Shown here: piece after piece, positions 43,459 to 52,786 of the stretch
Layout: each line of letters opens with the position of its first letter
How positions within the stretch are numbered: position 1 is the first letter of the stretch
Made by a program: the position numbers and the translations under genes
The notes under the pieces: generated by a model
What the model was told of the DNA's origin: nothing
Database searches by the model: none
The model's input: the letters and a program-made list of their open reading frames with translations, nothing else
Origin: CAYSRJ01 sp964521865
GTDB lineage: Bacteria; Spirochaetota; B62-G9; DRHN01
DNA length: 64,000 nucleotides
Assembly: GCA_964521865.1 (NCBI GenBank)
Contig: CAZFTJ010000001.1
Coordinates: 248,001 to 312,000, forward strand
Reading direction: 5' to 3'

Positions 43459-45198
43459 ATGCGCGCAACTATCCGCTTTATACATACACTGGCATCTTCG
43501 TTCAAAAACAGTGAGAGGCTCGCCTTCCCGCAGGAATTCGCCCTTGTTTCGGCTTTTGCCGGCACAATCGCCGCCGCTCTGTCGTATTTCCTGATTCCTG
43601 TCCGGATATATACTCTGAGTATTGTGCTCTGCGGTTTTGCGGTTGCCTCCTGCGCCGCCGCTGTATTATTAAAGCAAAAAAACGGCGGCTTTCCGGTGTA
43701 CACGGTGCTCTTTTTTCTGCTCTGTGCATACGCCCTGTATCGGTATGCGCCGGATTTTTTTCCATTCGGAGAGCGGGTTCGCCTCTCCCTCAAGGTCACC
43801 TCATATCCCGTGTTCAGGCGAAATGCCTTCAGCTTTGATGCCCGTGTGCTGCGGATAGAGACCCCGGACAAAGCGCCGGCTGAAGAAACACTGTCCGGCG
43901 GAAGGAAAGGCAGCCGCCGTTTTTTCGATAAAAGCAGCCGCCGTCTCTCAGGTAAAGGCGGCCTTTCTTCCGGCGGCCGGAGGGACGACGGCCATCGGGA
44001 AGAAAGCGGGGTCGGCATGCCCGGGAACCGGGGCTACCCGGGTTATTTTGCGCCGATGACCGGGCTGGTGCCCGTAAAGAAAGTGAGTGCGCGTGTCGGA
44101 AGCTTCGGGTCGGGGATAAAGAGGGGGGATACCCTGGGACTGAACGGGATGTTTTTTGCTCTTTTGGACGAAGGATTCGGCTCCTACGGCAGGTATCTTC
44201 GGTCAACGGGCGCAGGTGCGATTTTTGAAGCGTACGCTGCAGGAGGAGTGGTTCAGAAGCGGCCGTTCATGCTCTCCCCGGTGATGCTTTCGGGCATGAT
44301 GAAAAACTATATTCTGCAGGTGAACAGGAAGACTCTGCCCTATCCGCAGAACGAGTTTGCAACTGCGCTCATAACCGGGGACAGAAGCTCGCTGCCACGG
44401 TACATGACCGATGCATTCAGAAAAAGCGGCACCATGCACATCCTGGCGGTATCGGGACTTCATATCGGGTATCTGGTGATCTTTCTTTTCTTCATTCTCC
44501 GTCTGTTCAGGCTGAACAGGGTGGCGACGTATGCTCTTCTCGGAATCTTTGTACTGTTTTTTATGATTTTTGTCGGAGAAAGAGCGTCGGTGCGGCGGGC
44601 TGCCTGTATGACCCTCTGCGGAATTTTCTGCTATATATTCGACAGAGACAAAAATTATCTCAACGCCCTCGCCCTCGCATTCTGCATCCTCTGGCTTATC
44701 AATCCCCTCTCGATTGAGAATCCCGGCTTTCTCCTTTCATTCTGCGCGGTTTTCGGTATTCTTTTCATTGCCGGGCCCATATACAGGGTGATCAGGGTGC
44801 ACATGCCGGGATTTCTTGCAGGATCGATTGCGGCAAGCGCTGCGGTGCAGGTGTATATCTTTCCCGTTATGACCGCATTCTTCCGGGAGTTTCCATACAT
44901 CAACATCATTGCCAACGTCCCCATCGTGCCGCTTGCAGGTGTTTCGCTTGCACTGGAAGCTTCGGCGCTCATTCTGTATCCGGTTATTCCGCCTGCTTCC
45001 CTGCTTCTGTCGGAGGTAAATACCGTTGTGATTGCGACGATGTTCCGCCTTGCCCGGCTTTTTGCCGGGGTGCCGCCAATTACGATCCCCCATTTTCCAG
45101 CAGCGCTTGTTCCGCTGTACCTTTTAACGGTAACGCTTTTGCTCCTTCCAATCGTTCAAAAAGGTAAGGGGCCTGACACAAGGGTACAGGCGATTTGA
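43459..45198 (+). CDS. comEC: ComEC/Rec2 DNA-uptake channel protein
   Basis: The inner membrane channel for transforming single-stranded DNA. 579 residues with many spans; the competence domain reads GTMHILAVSGLHIGYLVIFLFFIL and continues with GERASVRRA and NPLSIENPGFLLSF. An N-terminal DUF4131-like/OB region (residues ~100-240) contains an unusual basic, Gly/Ser/Arg-rich insert of about 45 residues (GGRKGSRRFFDKSS and onward). The C-terminal metallo-beta-lactamase domain seen in many ComEC proteins is missing, which is the short form. With comEA it suggests natural competence. Confidence 0.87.
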   Translation: MRATIRFIHTLASSFKNSERLAFPQEFALVSAFAGTIAAALSYFLIPVRIYTLSIVLCGFAVASCAAAVLLKQKNGGFPVYTVLFFLLCAYALYRYAPDFFPFGERVRLSLKVTSYPVFRRNAFSFDARVLRIETPDKAPAEETLSGGRKGSRRFFDKSSRRLSGKGGLSSGGRRDDGHREESGVGMPGNRGYPGYFAPMTGLVPVKKVSARVGSFGSGIKRGDTLGLNGMFFALLDEGFGSYGRYLRSTGAGAIFEAYAAGGVVQKRPFMLSPVMLSGMMKNYILQVNRKTLPYPQNEFATALITGDRSSLPRYMTDAFRKSGTMHILAVSGLHIGYLVIFLFFILRLFRLNRVATYALLGIFVLFFMIFVGERASVRRAACMTLCGIFCYIFDRDKNYLNALALAFCILWLINPLSIENPGFLLSFCAVFGILFIAGPIYRVIRVHMPGFLAGSIAASAAVQVYIFPVMTAFFREFPYINIIANVPIVPLAGVSLALEASALILYPVIPPASLLLSEVNTVVIATMFRLARLFAGVPPITIPHFPAALVPLYLLTVTLLLLPIVQKGKGPDTRVQAI

Positions 45199-45347
45199 AT
45201 CAGGATATGAACATTAAGACAGTGGGCGGTAGCGCGACATCGGTTGTGCGGCAGAGGCAAGTAAAGCAGGCGAATTAACCCCCGGTCTCTCCAGAACCGA
45301 ATTTTGCACTGACGATACGAACGGGTGGTACAGATAAACGCGGGGAT

Positions 45348-48155
45348 TTACTCCCGGGTCTTTGACGTGTAGTGAGCATCGACCACCGATGCGCACCGGT
45401 CGCAGAGGTCCGGGTATGTGCCGTTCTGTCCGACGCTTTCGAGGTACCGCCAGCACCGCTCGCATTTTTTTGCGTCGGACTTTTTCACCTTCACACCGAC
45501 GAGCTCGCCCTCGAAACAGTCCTGATCGGCGGCATCCTTTTTGAAAAGCTCAACCCCGGATACGACGAAGAGCGGCGCAAGCTGCGCCCTGTTTTCATCG
45601 AGCAGCCGATACAAATCGTCGTCAGCGTAGATCTCAACCTCGGATTCGAGCGAGTGCCCGATTGTTTTTGCTATTCTCAGCTCCTCGATGGGCTTCAGCA
45701 CATCCTTTCGAACGGCGATGAGGGTGTTCCACACTCCGGCGAGTATTTCATCCTTGAAATTCTCGTTCACCGTGGGGAAATCGATGAGGTGCACGCTTTC
45801 TTCACAGGGGATTTTACCGGGCTTCAGTACTTCGTCGACGAATATCCTGTAGGCCTCTTCTGCGGTGAAGCTCAGTATGGGCGCGACGAGGGCCAGAAGG
45901 TTTTCAAGGGTATGAAAGAGCGCGGTCTGCGACGATTTTCTCGAAAGCGTCGGGCCGGAGCAGTACAGCTTGTCTTTGACGATGTCCAGGTAGAAGGAGC
46001 TCAGGTCGATATTACAGAAGTTGATCATCTCCTTCACGATGGTGTGAAACTGCCAGTGCTCGTAAGAATCGAGTATCCGTGCAGTTATCTCCCGGAGCCT
46101 GTGTAAAAGCCACCGGTCTATGTCTTCGAGCTCTCCCGCGTCGAGCATGTCCTTTTTCGGGTTGAATCCTGCAAGGTTTCCGAGCATGAAGCGTATGGTG
46201 TTTCTTATTTTTCTGTACGAGTCTACGAGCTGGCCGAGTATCTCTTCCGAGATGCGTATATCGACCGAATAGTCGGACGACACCGCCCAGAGACGTATGA
46301 TGTCGGCGCCGTACTTCTGTATCACCTCTTCCGGGGCAACGGTGTTTCCGAGGGACTTGCTCATCTTCTTACCCTCGCCGTCCACGGTAAACCCGTGGGT
46401 GAGCACGGCCCGGTAGGGAGCAGCGTCCCTGGCGGCAACCGCGGTGAGCAGCGACGACTGAAACCAGCCCCTGTGCTGGTCGGAGCCTTCGATGTACAGG
46501 TCGGCAGGCCAGTAAAGCTCTTTTCGCGTTTCGAGCACCGCGGCATGCGAAGAACCGGAATCGAACCATACGTCCATGATATCGCTTTCCTTGGTAAACT
46601 CACTGCCGCCGCAGTGAGGGCAGGTGTACCCACCGGGCAGAATTTCCCGGGCGCTCTTTACGAACCAGCTGTCCGACCCCTCCTCCGCAAATAGATTTTC
46701 AACCGCTTTCAGCGTGGTATCGTTGATGATCTCTCTGCCGCAAGAAGAGCAGTAGAAGATGGGAAGAGGCACTCCCCATGTCCGCTGACGCGATATGCAC
46801 CAGTCGGACCTGTTTTCCACCATGGATTTGATCCGGTTGGCGCTCGAAGCCGGAATCCACTCGACGCTGTCTATGGCCGCAATCGCCTCTTCCCTGAAGC
46901 CGTCGATAGAGGTAAACCACTGCTCCGTCGCCCTGAAGATGACGGGGTTTTTGCACCGCCAGCAGTGCGGGTAGCTGTGTGTGAGGGACCCGACGCCGAG
47001 CAGCACGCCGATTTCATCGAGGTACTCGATGATCTTCCGGTTTGCATCCTGCGTGAACAGACCCTTGAATCTGGGGACCTCGTCCGTAAATCTTCCGTAG
47101 TTGTCGAGGGGCGATACTATATCCAGGTTGTACTTTATACCCGTCTCGTAGTCCTCGAGCCCGTGGCCCGGAGCCGTATGCACGGCACCGGTGCCTGTGT
47201 CCAGGGTCACGTAGTCGGCGAATACGACCGGAGAGTCCCGGTCGATGAAGGGGTGGCGCAGCACCACTCCCTCGAGCTCGTGCCCCACGAATCGCCGTAT
47301 CACCTTTTTTGTGCCGATGCCCGTTTTATCCGAGAAATCGCCGAGCAGTTCGGTTGCAGCGACATACTTCCTTCCGTCATGCTCGAACAGGGCGTATTCG
47401 AAATCGGGATGCAGGGCGACGCCGGTGTTGCCGGGCAAAGTCCAGGGTGTTGTCGTCCAGATGACGAAGAATGCCCCCCTGAGCTCGTCATACTTCGCAA
47501 ACCCGTCCTTCACCCTGAAGGTAACGTAGATGGAGGGCGATGTGTGGTCGTGATACTCGACCTCGGCGTCCGCGAGCGCGGTCACACAGCTCGTGCACCA
47601 GTACACCGGTTTCAGCCCCTTGTAGATGTGGCCCTTTTTTGCCATCTCGCCGAATATCTCGATCTGCTTCGCTTCATAGGCGTGGTGGTAGGTGACATAG
47701 GGGTGTTCCCAGTCGCCCCACACGCCGAGCCGCCTGAACTGGTCGGTCATGGTGCGGATGTATCTGGTGGTAAACTCCTTGCACTTTTTCCTGAACTCGA
47801 TGGCGGGAAGGCTGTCCCTGTTGAGCTTGTACGCCTTCAGCACCTCGGTTTCTATGGGGAGGCCGTGCGTATCCCAGCCGGGCACGTATGGAGAATAGTA
47901 TCCCATCATTGTTTTGTATTTTACGATGAAATCCTTCATCACCTTGTTGTACGCCGTGCCGATGTGTATCTTCCCGTTTGCATAGGGCGGGCCGTCGTGG
48001 AGGATAAACGTTTTGCCGCCTTTTCTCTTTTCGACGACCTTCTCATATATTTTTTCCCTATCCCACTGTCCGATCATCTCGGGCTCTTTTTTTGTAAGCC
48101 CGGCTCGCATTGGAAAGGATGTTTTCGGCAGAAACAAGGTGTGGTCGTACGACAT
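45348..48155 (-). CDS. ileS: Isoleucyl-tRNA synthetase
   Basis: A class I aminoacyl-tRNA synthetase of 935 residues. The HIGH-type motif is HIGT (residues 64-67) in GPPYANGKIHIGTAYN, followed by VPGWDTHGLPIE, the CP1 editing domain with TAPGHGLEDYE, and KMSKS near residue 597. The C-terminus carries a zinc finger (CERCWRY ... CDRCASV). The layout is the bacterial, mupirocin-sensitive type rather than the IleS2 form. I took ATG 48155 because GGGGAGC precedes it; a longer frame to 48239 adds an unconserved leader. No T-box leader was recognised. Confidence 0.95.
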   Translation of the reverse strand: MSYDHTLFLPKTSFPMRAGLTKKEPEMIGQWDREKIYEKVVEKRKGGKTFILHDGPPYANGKIHIGTAYNKVMKDFIVKYKTMMGYYSPYVPGWDTHGLPIETEVLKAYKLNRDSLPAIEFRKKCKEFTTRYIRTMTDQFRRLGVWGDWEHPYVTYHHAYEAKQIEIFGEMAKKGHIYKGLKPVYWCTSCVTALADAEVEYHDHTSPSIYVTFRVKDGFAKYDELRGAFFVIWTTTPWTLPGNTGVALHPDFEYALFEHDGRKYVAATELLGDFSDKTGIGTKKVIRRFVGHELEGVVLRHPFIDRDSPVVFADYVTLDTGTGAVHTAPGHGLEDYETGIKYNLDIVSPLDNYGRFTDEVPRFKGLFTQDANRKIIEYLDEIGVLLGVGSLTHSYPHCWRCKNPVIFRATEQWFTSIDGFREEAIAAIDSVEWIPASSANRIKSMVENRSDWCISRQRTWGVPLPIFYCSSCGREIINDTTLKAVENLFAEEGSDSWFVKSAREILPGGYTCPHCGGSEFTKESDIMDVWFDSGSSHAAVLETRKELYWPADLYIEGSDQHRGWFQSSLLTAVAARDAAPYRAVLTHGFTVDGEGKKMSKSLGNTVAPEEVIQKYGADIIRLWAVSSDYSVDIRISEEILGQLVDSYRKIRNTIRFMLGNLAGFNPKKDMLDAGELEDIDRWLLHRLREITARILDSYEHWQFHTIVKEMINFCNIDLSSFYLDIVKDKLYCSGPTLSRKSSQTALFHTLENLLALVAPILSFTAEEAYRIFVDEVLKPGKIPCEESVHLIDFPTVNENFKDEILAGVWNTLIAVRKDVLKPIEELRIAKTIGHSLESEVEIYADDDLYRLLDENRAQLAPLFVVSGVELFKKDAADQDCFEGELVGVKVKKSDAKKCERCWRYLESVGQNGTYPDLCDRCASVVDAHYTSKTRE

Positions 48156-48625
48156 GGAGCTCCCCTGAGCTGTACATGCAGTGAAACGGGATGCGATAAG
48201 GCCGTACACTGCAGATAAATGTAAAAATGTAAAGTACACGAATAATAATTACGCTTGGGTGTTCAGTCAATCACTATTTGGAGGCCTATCGGGCGGTTTG
48301 AAGGGCACAAAAGCTTTTGCCTCGACTAATACTGCAAAGACTAATACTGCCGCGACTAATGCTTGACAGATGGTGGCATATGACTTAAGGTTTTTGAGGA
48401 GGCCGGGGAAGCATCGAGGCCGGGAGGCGCTGCAGCGGATGCGGGCGAAGCCCGGTACAAATGGTATCCGCGGTTTTCATTAGTAAACAGTGCCGTGTAA
48501 GGATTTTTTATATACCGAAAAGCGGTTATTCGGTTTGATTCGTCTTTTTCGAAGAGCCGGGTAACCGGGCAGCGGGCCGGTACCGCGGCATCGACCGATA
48601 CGCTCAAACGGTCGGGAGGAGGGAG
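48156..48625. other. Non-coding gap with 15-bp direct repeats
   Basis: 470 bases between ileS and a divergent oxidase-like gene. GACTAAT recurs at 48324, 48339 and 48354, an exact 15-base step, within units of GACTAATACTGC. A short inverted repeat ACCGAA/TTCGGT lies near 48515-48540. No gene, T-box or tRNA is recognised. The ileS and oxidase promoters should lie here. Confidence 0.6.
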
Positions 48626-49066
48626 ATGGATACAAAAGATGTGATGCGTGAAATCGAAAAGATCGTCGACACCGTGAAGACCGCCGTGCTTGCGACGACC
48701 GACGAGGAAGGCAGGTCGGCCATGCGGTGGGTTACACCCGTGCTGCTTCGGGGGAGAACAGGCGCCATATACATGGTAGCCTCGCCCGATTCCAATAAGG
48801 TACGGCACGTGCGCAAGAATGCGGATGTACAGTGGATGATGCAGACGAAGCCGCTCGATACTGTTATCAATATATACGGCAAGGTCAATGTTCTGGACAA
48901 TCCTTCAATACGGAATGAAGTTCTCGAGGTCGTCGGGCCGAGGCTTCATGCATTCTGGAAGGTCACGCACGACGAGAGAGACCTCCTGGTTCTTGAAACG
49001 ATTATTCAGAAGGCGGTGTACTATATCACGATGAAGGGAATAAAGGAGGAAGTGCCGTTCGGGTGA
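48626..49066 (+). CDS. Pyridoxamine 5'-phosphate oxidase-like protein
   Basis: 146 residues of the split-barrel flavin-binding fold. KTAVLATTDEEGRSAMRWVTP is the first strand pair, GAIYMVASPDSNKVRHVRKNADVQWMM the central part, and GKVNVLDN a later strand. It resembles general-stress protein 26/DUF-type members with an FMN or similar cofactor site. It is not the vitamin B6 enzyme PdxH, which is longer. Function is unknown beyond probable flavin binding. A strong GGGAGGAGGGAG ribosome site precedes ATG 48626. A clear terminator follows. Confidence 0.8.
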   Translation: MDTKDVMREIEKIVDTVKTAVLATTDEEGRSAMRWVTPVLLRGRTGAIYMVASPDSNKVRHVRKNADVQWMMQTKPLDTVINIYGKVNVLDNPSIRNEVLEVVGPRLHAFWKVTHDERDLLVLETIIQKAVYYITMKGIKEEVPFG

Positions 49067-49079
49067 ATTGCAGGTGGTG

Positions 49080-49140
49080 CGGCCCTGGCCCGACCGCATC
49101 GGTTTGAACCGGGGATTGTCGCCGGGGCCGACTTTTTTTT
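49080..49140 (+). terminator. Rho-independent terminator
   Basis: CGGCCCTGGC (49080-49089) pairs with GCCGGGGCCG (49121-49130), ten pairs with one G-U, enclosing an inner CGGTT/AACCG hairpin. ACTTTTTTTT follows. It terminates the oxidase-like gene upstream of the dehydrogenase cluster. Confidence 0.8.
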
Positions 49141-49206
49141 GTGCAAACAGTCCGGATAACGAGGAAGATGCGCAAAGAGAGTGAAATTTTTTAATCGGGT
49201 GAGGAT

Positions 49207-50169
49207 GTGCAGTATAAAAAGGAATTTCTCCAGCAGCTTCTGAGGCAGATGCTTCTGATACGGAGGTTTGAGGAGAAGTCGGCGCAGATGTACGGCCTGC
49301 AGAAGATCGGCGGTTTCTGCCATCTCTACATCGGACAGGAGGCCGTTGCAGTCGGCGCCGTCGCTGCGCTTGACCTCGCCACCGACTACGTCGTCACTGC
49401 CTACAGGGACCACGGGCACGCCGTAGCGTGCGGTATATCCGTAAACAACATCATGGCCGAGCTGTTCGGCAAAAAAACCGGCTGTTCCGGGGGCAAGGGC
49501 GGGTCCATGCACATGTTTGATGCCGAAAAGCACATGTTCGGCGGCAACGGCATCGTCGGCGCTCATATTCCCATTGCGACAGGTGTCGCCTTCAAGATTC
49601 GGTCGAAGGACGAAAGGGGTGTTGTGGTCTGTTTTTTCGGCGACGGGGCAATTCACCAGGGCTCCTTTCATGAGAGCCTCAATATGGCTAAGATATGGGA
49701 CCTCCCCATCGTGTATATATGCGAGAACAACCAGTACGGCATGGGCACCGATTTCAAACGCGTATCGGCGGTCGAGGATTTTGCGGTGATGGGCAGCTCG
49801 TACGGAATCGAGGGAAAGCAGGTGGACGGCATGGATGTGCTGAAGGTGTACGAACAGGTTTCGAAAGCGGTTAAAACCGTAAAAAAAGCACATGTCCCCC
49901 AGCTCCTCGAGATTCGAACCTACCGGTACAAGGGGCATTCCATGAGCGATCCGGCAAAGTACCGATCCAAAGAAGAGCTTTCGTCCTACAGGGAAAAAGA
50001 CCCCATACTCATACTCAAGCAGTACATGACGGACGCTGCGCTCATAACGGAGGAAGGGTACAGGCGGATGGATGCGGCGTGCAAGAAACAGTGCGACGAG
50101 GCGGTTGCCTTTGCCGAAAAAAGCCCCCAGCCGGATATTTCGGCGCTCTACGAGGATGTATTCGCCTGA
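49207..50169 (+). CDS. pdhA: 2-oxoacid dehydrogenase E1, alpha subunit (pyruvate/acetoin type)
   Basis: The thiamine-diphosphate subunit that decarboxylates the oxoacid. 320 residues with LIRRFEEKSAQMYG, GSMHMFD, and the ThDP/Mg motif GDGAIHQGSFHESLNMAKIWDLP ending in ENNQYGMGT. The phosphorylation-loop-like RYKGHSMSDPAKYR matches PdhA/AcoA. The start is GTG at 49207. Pyruvate is the most common substrate for this four-gene set, but acetoin or a branched-chain acid cannot be excluded. It opens the cluster with E1 beta following after nine bases. Confidence 0.9.
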   Translation: MQYKKEFLQQLLRQMLLIRRFEEKSAQMYGLQKIGGFCHLYIGQEAVAVGAVAALDLATDYVVTAYRDHGHAVACGISVNNIMAELFGKKTGCSGGKGGSMHMFDAEKHMFGGNGIVGAHIPIATGVAFKIRSKDERGVVVCFFGDGAIHQGSFHESLNMAKIWDLPIVYICENNQYGMGTDFKRVSAVEDFAVMGSSYGIEGKQVDGMDVLKVYEQVSKAVKTVKKAHVPQLLEIRTYRYKGHSMSDPAKYRSKEELSSYREKDPILILKQYMTDAALITEEGYRRMDAACKKQCDEAVAFAEKSPQPDISALYEDVFA

Positions 50170-50178
50170 GGGAGGAGG

Positions 50179-51162
50179 ATGATGTCCGTAATCACGTTTC
50201 GGGAGAGCCTGAGGCAGGCGATCGACGAGGAGATGGCGCGCGACGAGAACGTCATACTTCTCGGTGAGGAGGTCGCGCAGTACAACGGCGCGTACAAGGT
50301 GAGCCAGGGTCTGCTCGACAAGTACGGCCCGAAGCGGGTCATCGATACTCCCATTTCGGAAGAGGGCTTCACCGGGATCGGCATCGGCGCAGCGATGGCG
50401 GGTATGCGTCCCATTATCGAGTGGATGACCGTCAACTTCTCCATTCAGGCAATGGACCAGGTGTTCAGCAATGCAGCCAAAATGCGGTATATGTCCGGCG
50501 GTCAGTTTACGGTACCCGTGGTATTCAGGGGTCCAAACGGCCCGGCGGAGTACCTCGCGGCCCAGCACTCCCAGGCGCTGCAGTCGATGTACGCACACAT
50601 GCCGGGGCTGAAAGTTGTTGCGCCGTCAACCCCCTCCGACGCGAAGGGACTTTTAAAGACCGCCATCCGCGACGACAATCCGGTGGTGTTTCTCGAAGCG
50701 GAGATGATGTACGCCTTGAAGGGTGAAGTCCCGGATGAAGAGCACCTCGTACCCTTCGGAGAAGCCGTAAAGAGGAGGGAGGGCGGCGACGTGACGATCG
50801 TCGGTTTTTCCAAGCCCATGCACCTTATCCAAGGGGCTGCCGTGCAGCTTGAAAAAGAGGGAATTTCCGCCGAGGTCATAGACCTTCGTACCGTAAGGCC
50901 GCTTGACGAAGAAACAGTGTATGCGTCTGTTCGAAAAACGAACCGGTGCGTCGTCGTGGACGAGGCGTGGCCCTTTGCGAGCGTGGGCTCGCATCTGTGC
51001 TGGCTCGTTTCCAAGAACTGCTTCGATATGCTCGACGCCCCGGTGGGGCTCGTTTCAGCAGAGCATGTTCCCATGCCCTACAACCACCGGCTGGAGCTCG
51101 CTGCCCAGCCGTCGGTGGAAAAGGTGGTGAATGCGGTTAAAAAGGCGTTGTACAGGGATTGA
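50179..51162 (+). CDS. pdhB: 2-oxoacid dehydrogenase E1, beta subunit
   Basis: 327 residues of the transketolase-like beta subunit. It opens with ITFRESLRQAIDEEM, then LGEEVAQYNGAYKVSQGL, DTPISEEGFTGIGIGAAMAG, GPNGPAEYLAAQHSQ, and the C-terminal domain with IDLRTVRPLDEETV. It forms the active-site partner of the alpha subunit. Two consecutive ATG codons (50179, 50182) follow GGGAGGAGG, so initiation is strong. The spacing of nine bases indicates co-translation with E1 alpha. Confidence 0.92.
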   Translation: MMSVITFRESLRQAIDEEMARDENVILLGEEVAQYNGAYKVSQGLLDKYGPKRVIDTPISEEGFTGIGIGAAMAGMRPIIEWMTVNFSIQAMDQVFSNAAKMRYMSGGQFTVPVVFRGPNGPAEYLAAQHSQALQSMYAHMPGLKVVAPSTPSDAKGLLKTAIRDDNPVVFLEAEMMYALKGEVPDEEHLVPFGEAVKRREGGDVTIVGFSKPMHLIQGAAVQLEKEGISAEVIDLRTVRPLDEETVYASVRKTNRCVVVDEAWPFASVGSHLCWLVSKNCFDMLDAPVGLVSAEHVPMPYNHRLELAAQPSVEKVVNAVKKALYRD

Positions 51163-51235
51163 TGCCGCCGCCAAGCGGCATTGTCCGGATGTAAAAGCAT
51201 CCTGGTAATTTCTTTTGCAGCATACGGAGTTTGTC

Positions 51236-52630
51236 ATGGCTGAAAAACTGATCATGCTCGCACTGTCCCCGACGATGGAGACGGGTACAATCGTCAAATG
51301 GAACAAGCAGGAGGGGGACATCGTAGAGAGCGGCGACGTGCTCTGTGAGGTCGAGACGGACAAGGCGACCATGGAGTATGAATCCGTGAACGACGGAACC
51401 CTGCTGAAGATCGTCGTTCCCGAGGGCGGGCAGGCCGGGATCGGGCAGGCAATCGCAATTGTCGGAGAGAAGGGAGAGGATATTACAGAGCTGCTTGATG
51501 AGATTGCCCGGGAGGTTTCGAAGCAGGGAGCGGCGGTGCAGCCGCCTCCCCTTTCCGAAGAAGCGGCGCGTGGTGTGACGGAGGAGGAGACTGCAGGCGG
51601 CATTCGAGAGGAAAAAACCGGCCATGTCCGGGAAGCCGGGAGAGGCATCGGTAAAGCTCCTGCCGGATCGCCCGCGGCGGTGCGCGAAGCGGCGGTTTCA
51701 AACAGGACGCCCGGGGAGGGGCTTCCCATGGTTAAGACTTCTCCCCTTGCGAGAAGGCTTGCGGATCAGTACGGCATCGAGCTTGCCGGAGTTCGGGGGA
51801 GCGGCCCCGGAGGCCGTGTTATAAAGCGCGATATCGAGGCCGCACGCGATGCTTCGGGTGCTTTTGCATCGGCGGGCGTTCGGGGTGCGGCTTCCGGGCC
51901 GCGGGCGTCGGAAGGTGCGGCTTTCGCGCCGACGGGTCCCGCTCCCGTAGCGGAAGAAATTCCCGTCTCGGGCAAACGAAAGGTAATCGCCCAACGGCTC
52001 TCGCAGTCGAAGTTCAGCGCGCCGCACTACTACCTCAAAGCGGTGATCGAAGTTGACGGCCTTATGGCTGCGCGCGGTGAGCTCAACAAAAAAAGGCAAA
52101 ACGATAAGCTGACCTTCAACGCTTTTCTCGTGAAATTCGCCGCACAGGCGCTGAAGCGGCACCCGGTTGTGAACTCGAGCTGGCAGGGCGATAAAATCGT
52201 ACGCTTCGGGAGGGCGGACATCGGCATTGCGGTCGCGCAGCCGGACGGATTGATCGCGCCGGTGCTTCGCGACTGCTGGAACAGGGGCATTGCCGAGCTC
52301 GATGCCGAGCTCAAACTGCTCATAGAAAAGGCGAGAGGCAACAGACTGAAGCCCGACGAGTACTCCGGCGCCACATTTACGATAAGCAGCCTCGGGACGT
52401 ACGGGATTCACGAGTTTACTGCGGTCATCAATCCTCCCGGCTCCGCCATACTCGCGGTCGGACAGGCGCGCAGGGAGCCTGTAGCCGGCGAAGACGACGA
52501 GATACGGATCCGGACGAACATGACGGTTACGCTCTCATGCGATCACCGGGTGATTGACGGAGCCGAGGGCGCCCTCTTTTTGACCGATCTGAAAGAGATG
52601 ATCGAAAACCCCGTGTTCGCACTCTACTGA
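51236..52630 (+). CDS. pdhC: 2-oxoacid dehydrogenase E2, dihydrolipoamide acyltransferase
   Basis: The core acyltransferase of the complex, about 464 residues. One lipoyl domain sits at 1-80 with the lipoylated Lys43 in ETDKATMEY. A Gly/Ala/Arg-rich linker (residues ~85-160) leads to the peripheral-subunit-binding domain SPLARRLADQYG...GPGGRVIKRDIE. A second linker is followed by the catalytic domain from ~240, ending with the active-site DHRVIDGAEG. I took ATG 51236, where CGGAG precedes, over a longer frame. Confidence 0.92.
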   Translation: MAEKLIMLALSPTMETGTIVKWNKQEGDIVESGDVLCEVETDKATMEYESVNDGTLLKIVVPEGGQAGIGQAIAIVGEKGEDITELLDEIAREVSKQGAAVQPPPLSEEAARGVTEEETAGGIREEKTGHVREAGRGIGKAPAGSPAAVREAAVSNRTPGEGLPMVKTSPLARRLADQYGIELAGVRGSGPGGRVIKRDIEAARDASGAFASAGVRGAASGPRASEGAAFAPTGPAPVAEEIPVSGKRKVIAQRLSQSKFSAPHYYLKAVIEVDGLMAARGELNKKRQNDKLTFNAFLVKFAAQALKRHPVVNSSWQGDKIVRFGRADIGIAVAQPDGLIAPVLRDCWNRGIAELDAELKLLIEKARGNRLKPDEYSGATFTISSLGTYGIHEFTAVINPPGSAILAVGQARREPVAGEDDEIRIRTNMTVTLSCDHRVIDGAEGALFLTDLKEMIENPVFALY

Positions 52631-52786
52631 GACGCACGCAATCGGATAATAATACAAATAGATACGTTATTTAGATCCGACGTGTAAAAGTTTGATGTAT
52701 GGTGCATTTAACTGTAAATTATATGAGCTTTTATACATCTTTCAAATTCGGTTTTGGATTCCCAACAGGGACAAAGGAGAAGTGCA

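Noticed and set aside
46965..48218. Long plus-strand frame of 417 codons over ileS
   Set aside because: Antisense shadow of a high-GC synthetase gene with clear motifs; no homology text in this frame.
48156..48300. T-box leader for ileS
   Set aside because: No T-box sequence, specifier loop or antiterminator could be found upstream on the minus strand.
49021..50598. Long minus-strand frame of 525 codons over the E1 genes
   Set aside because: Shadow of two genes with full motifs; GC-rich codon periodicity explains the open frame.
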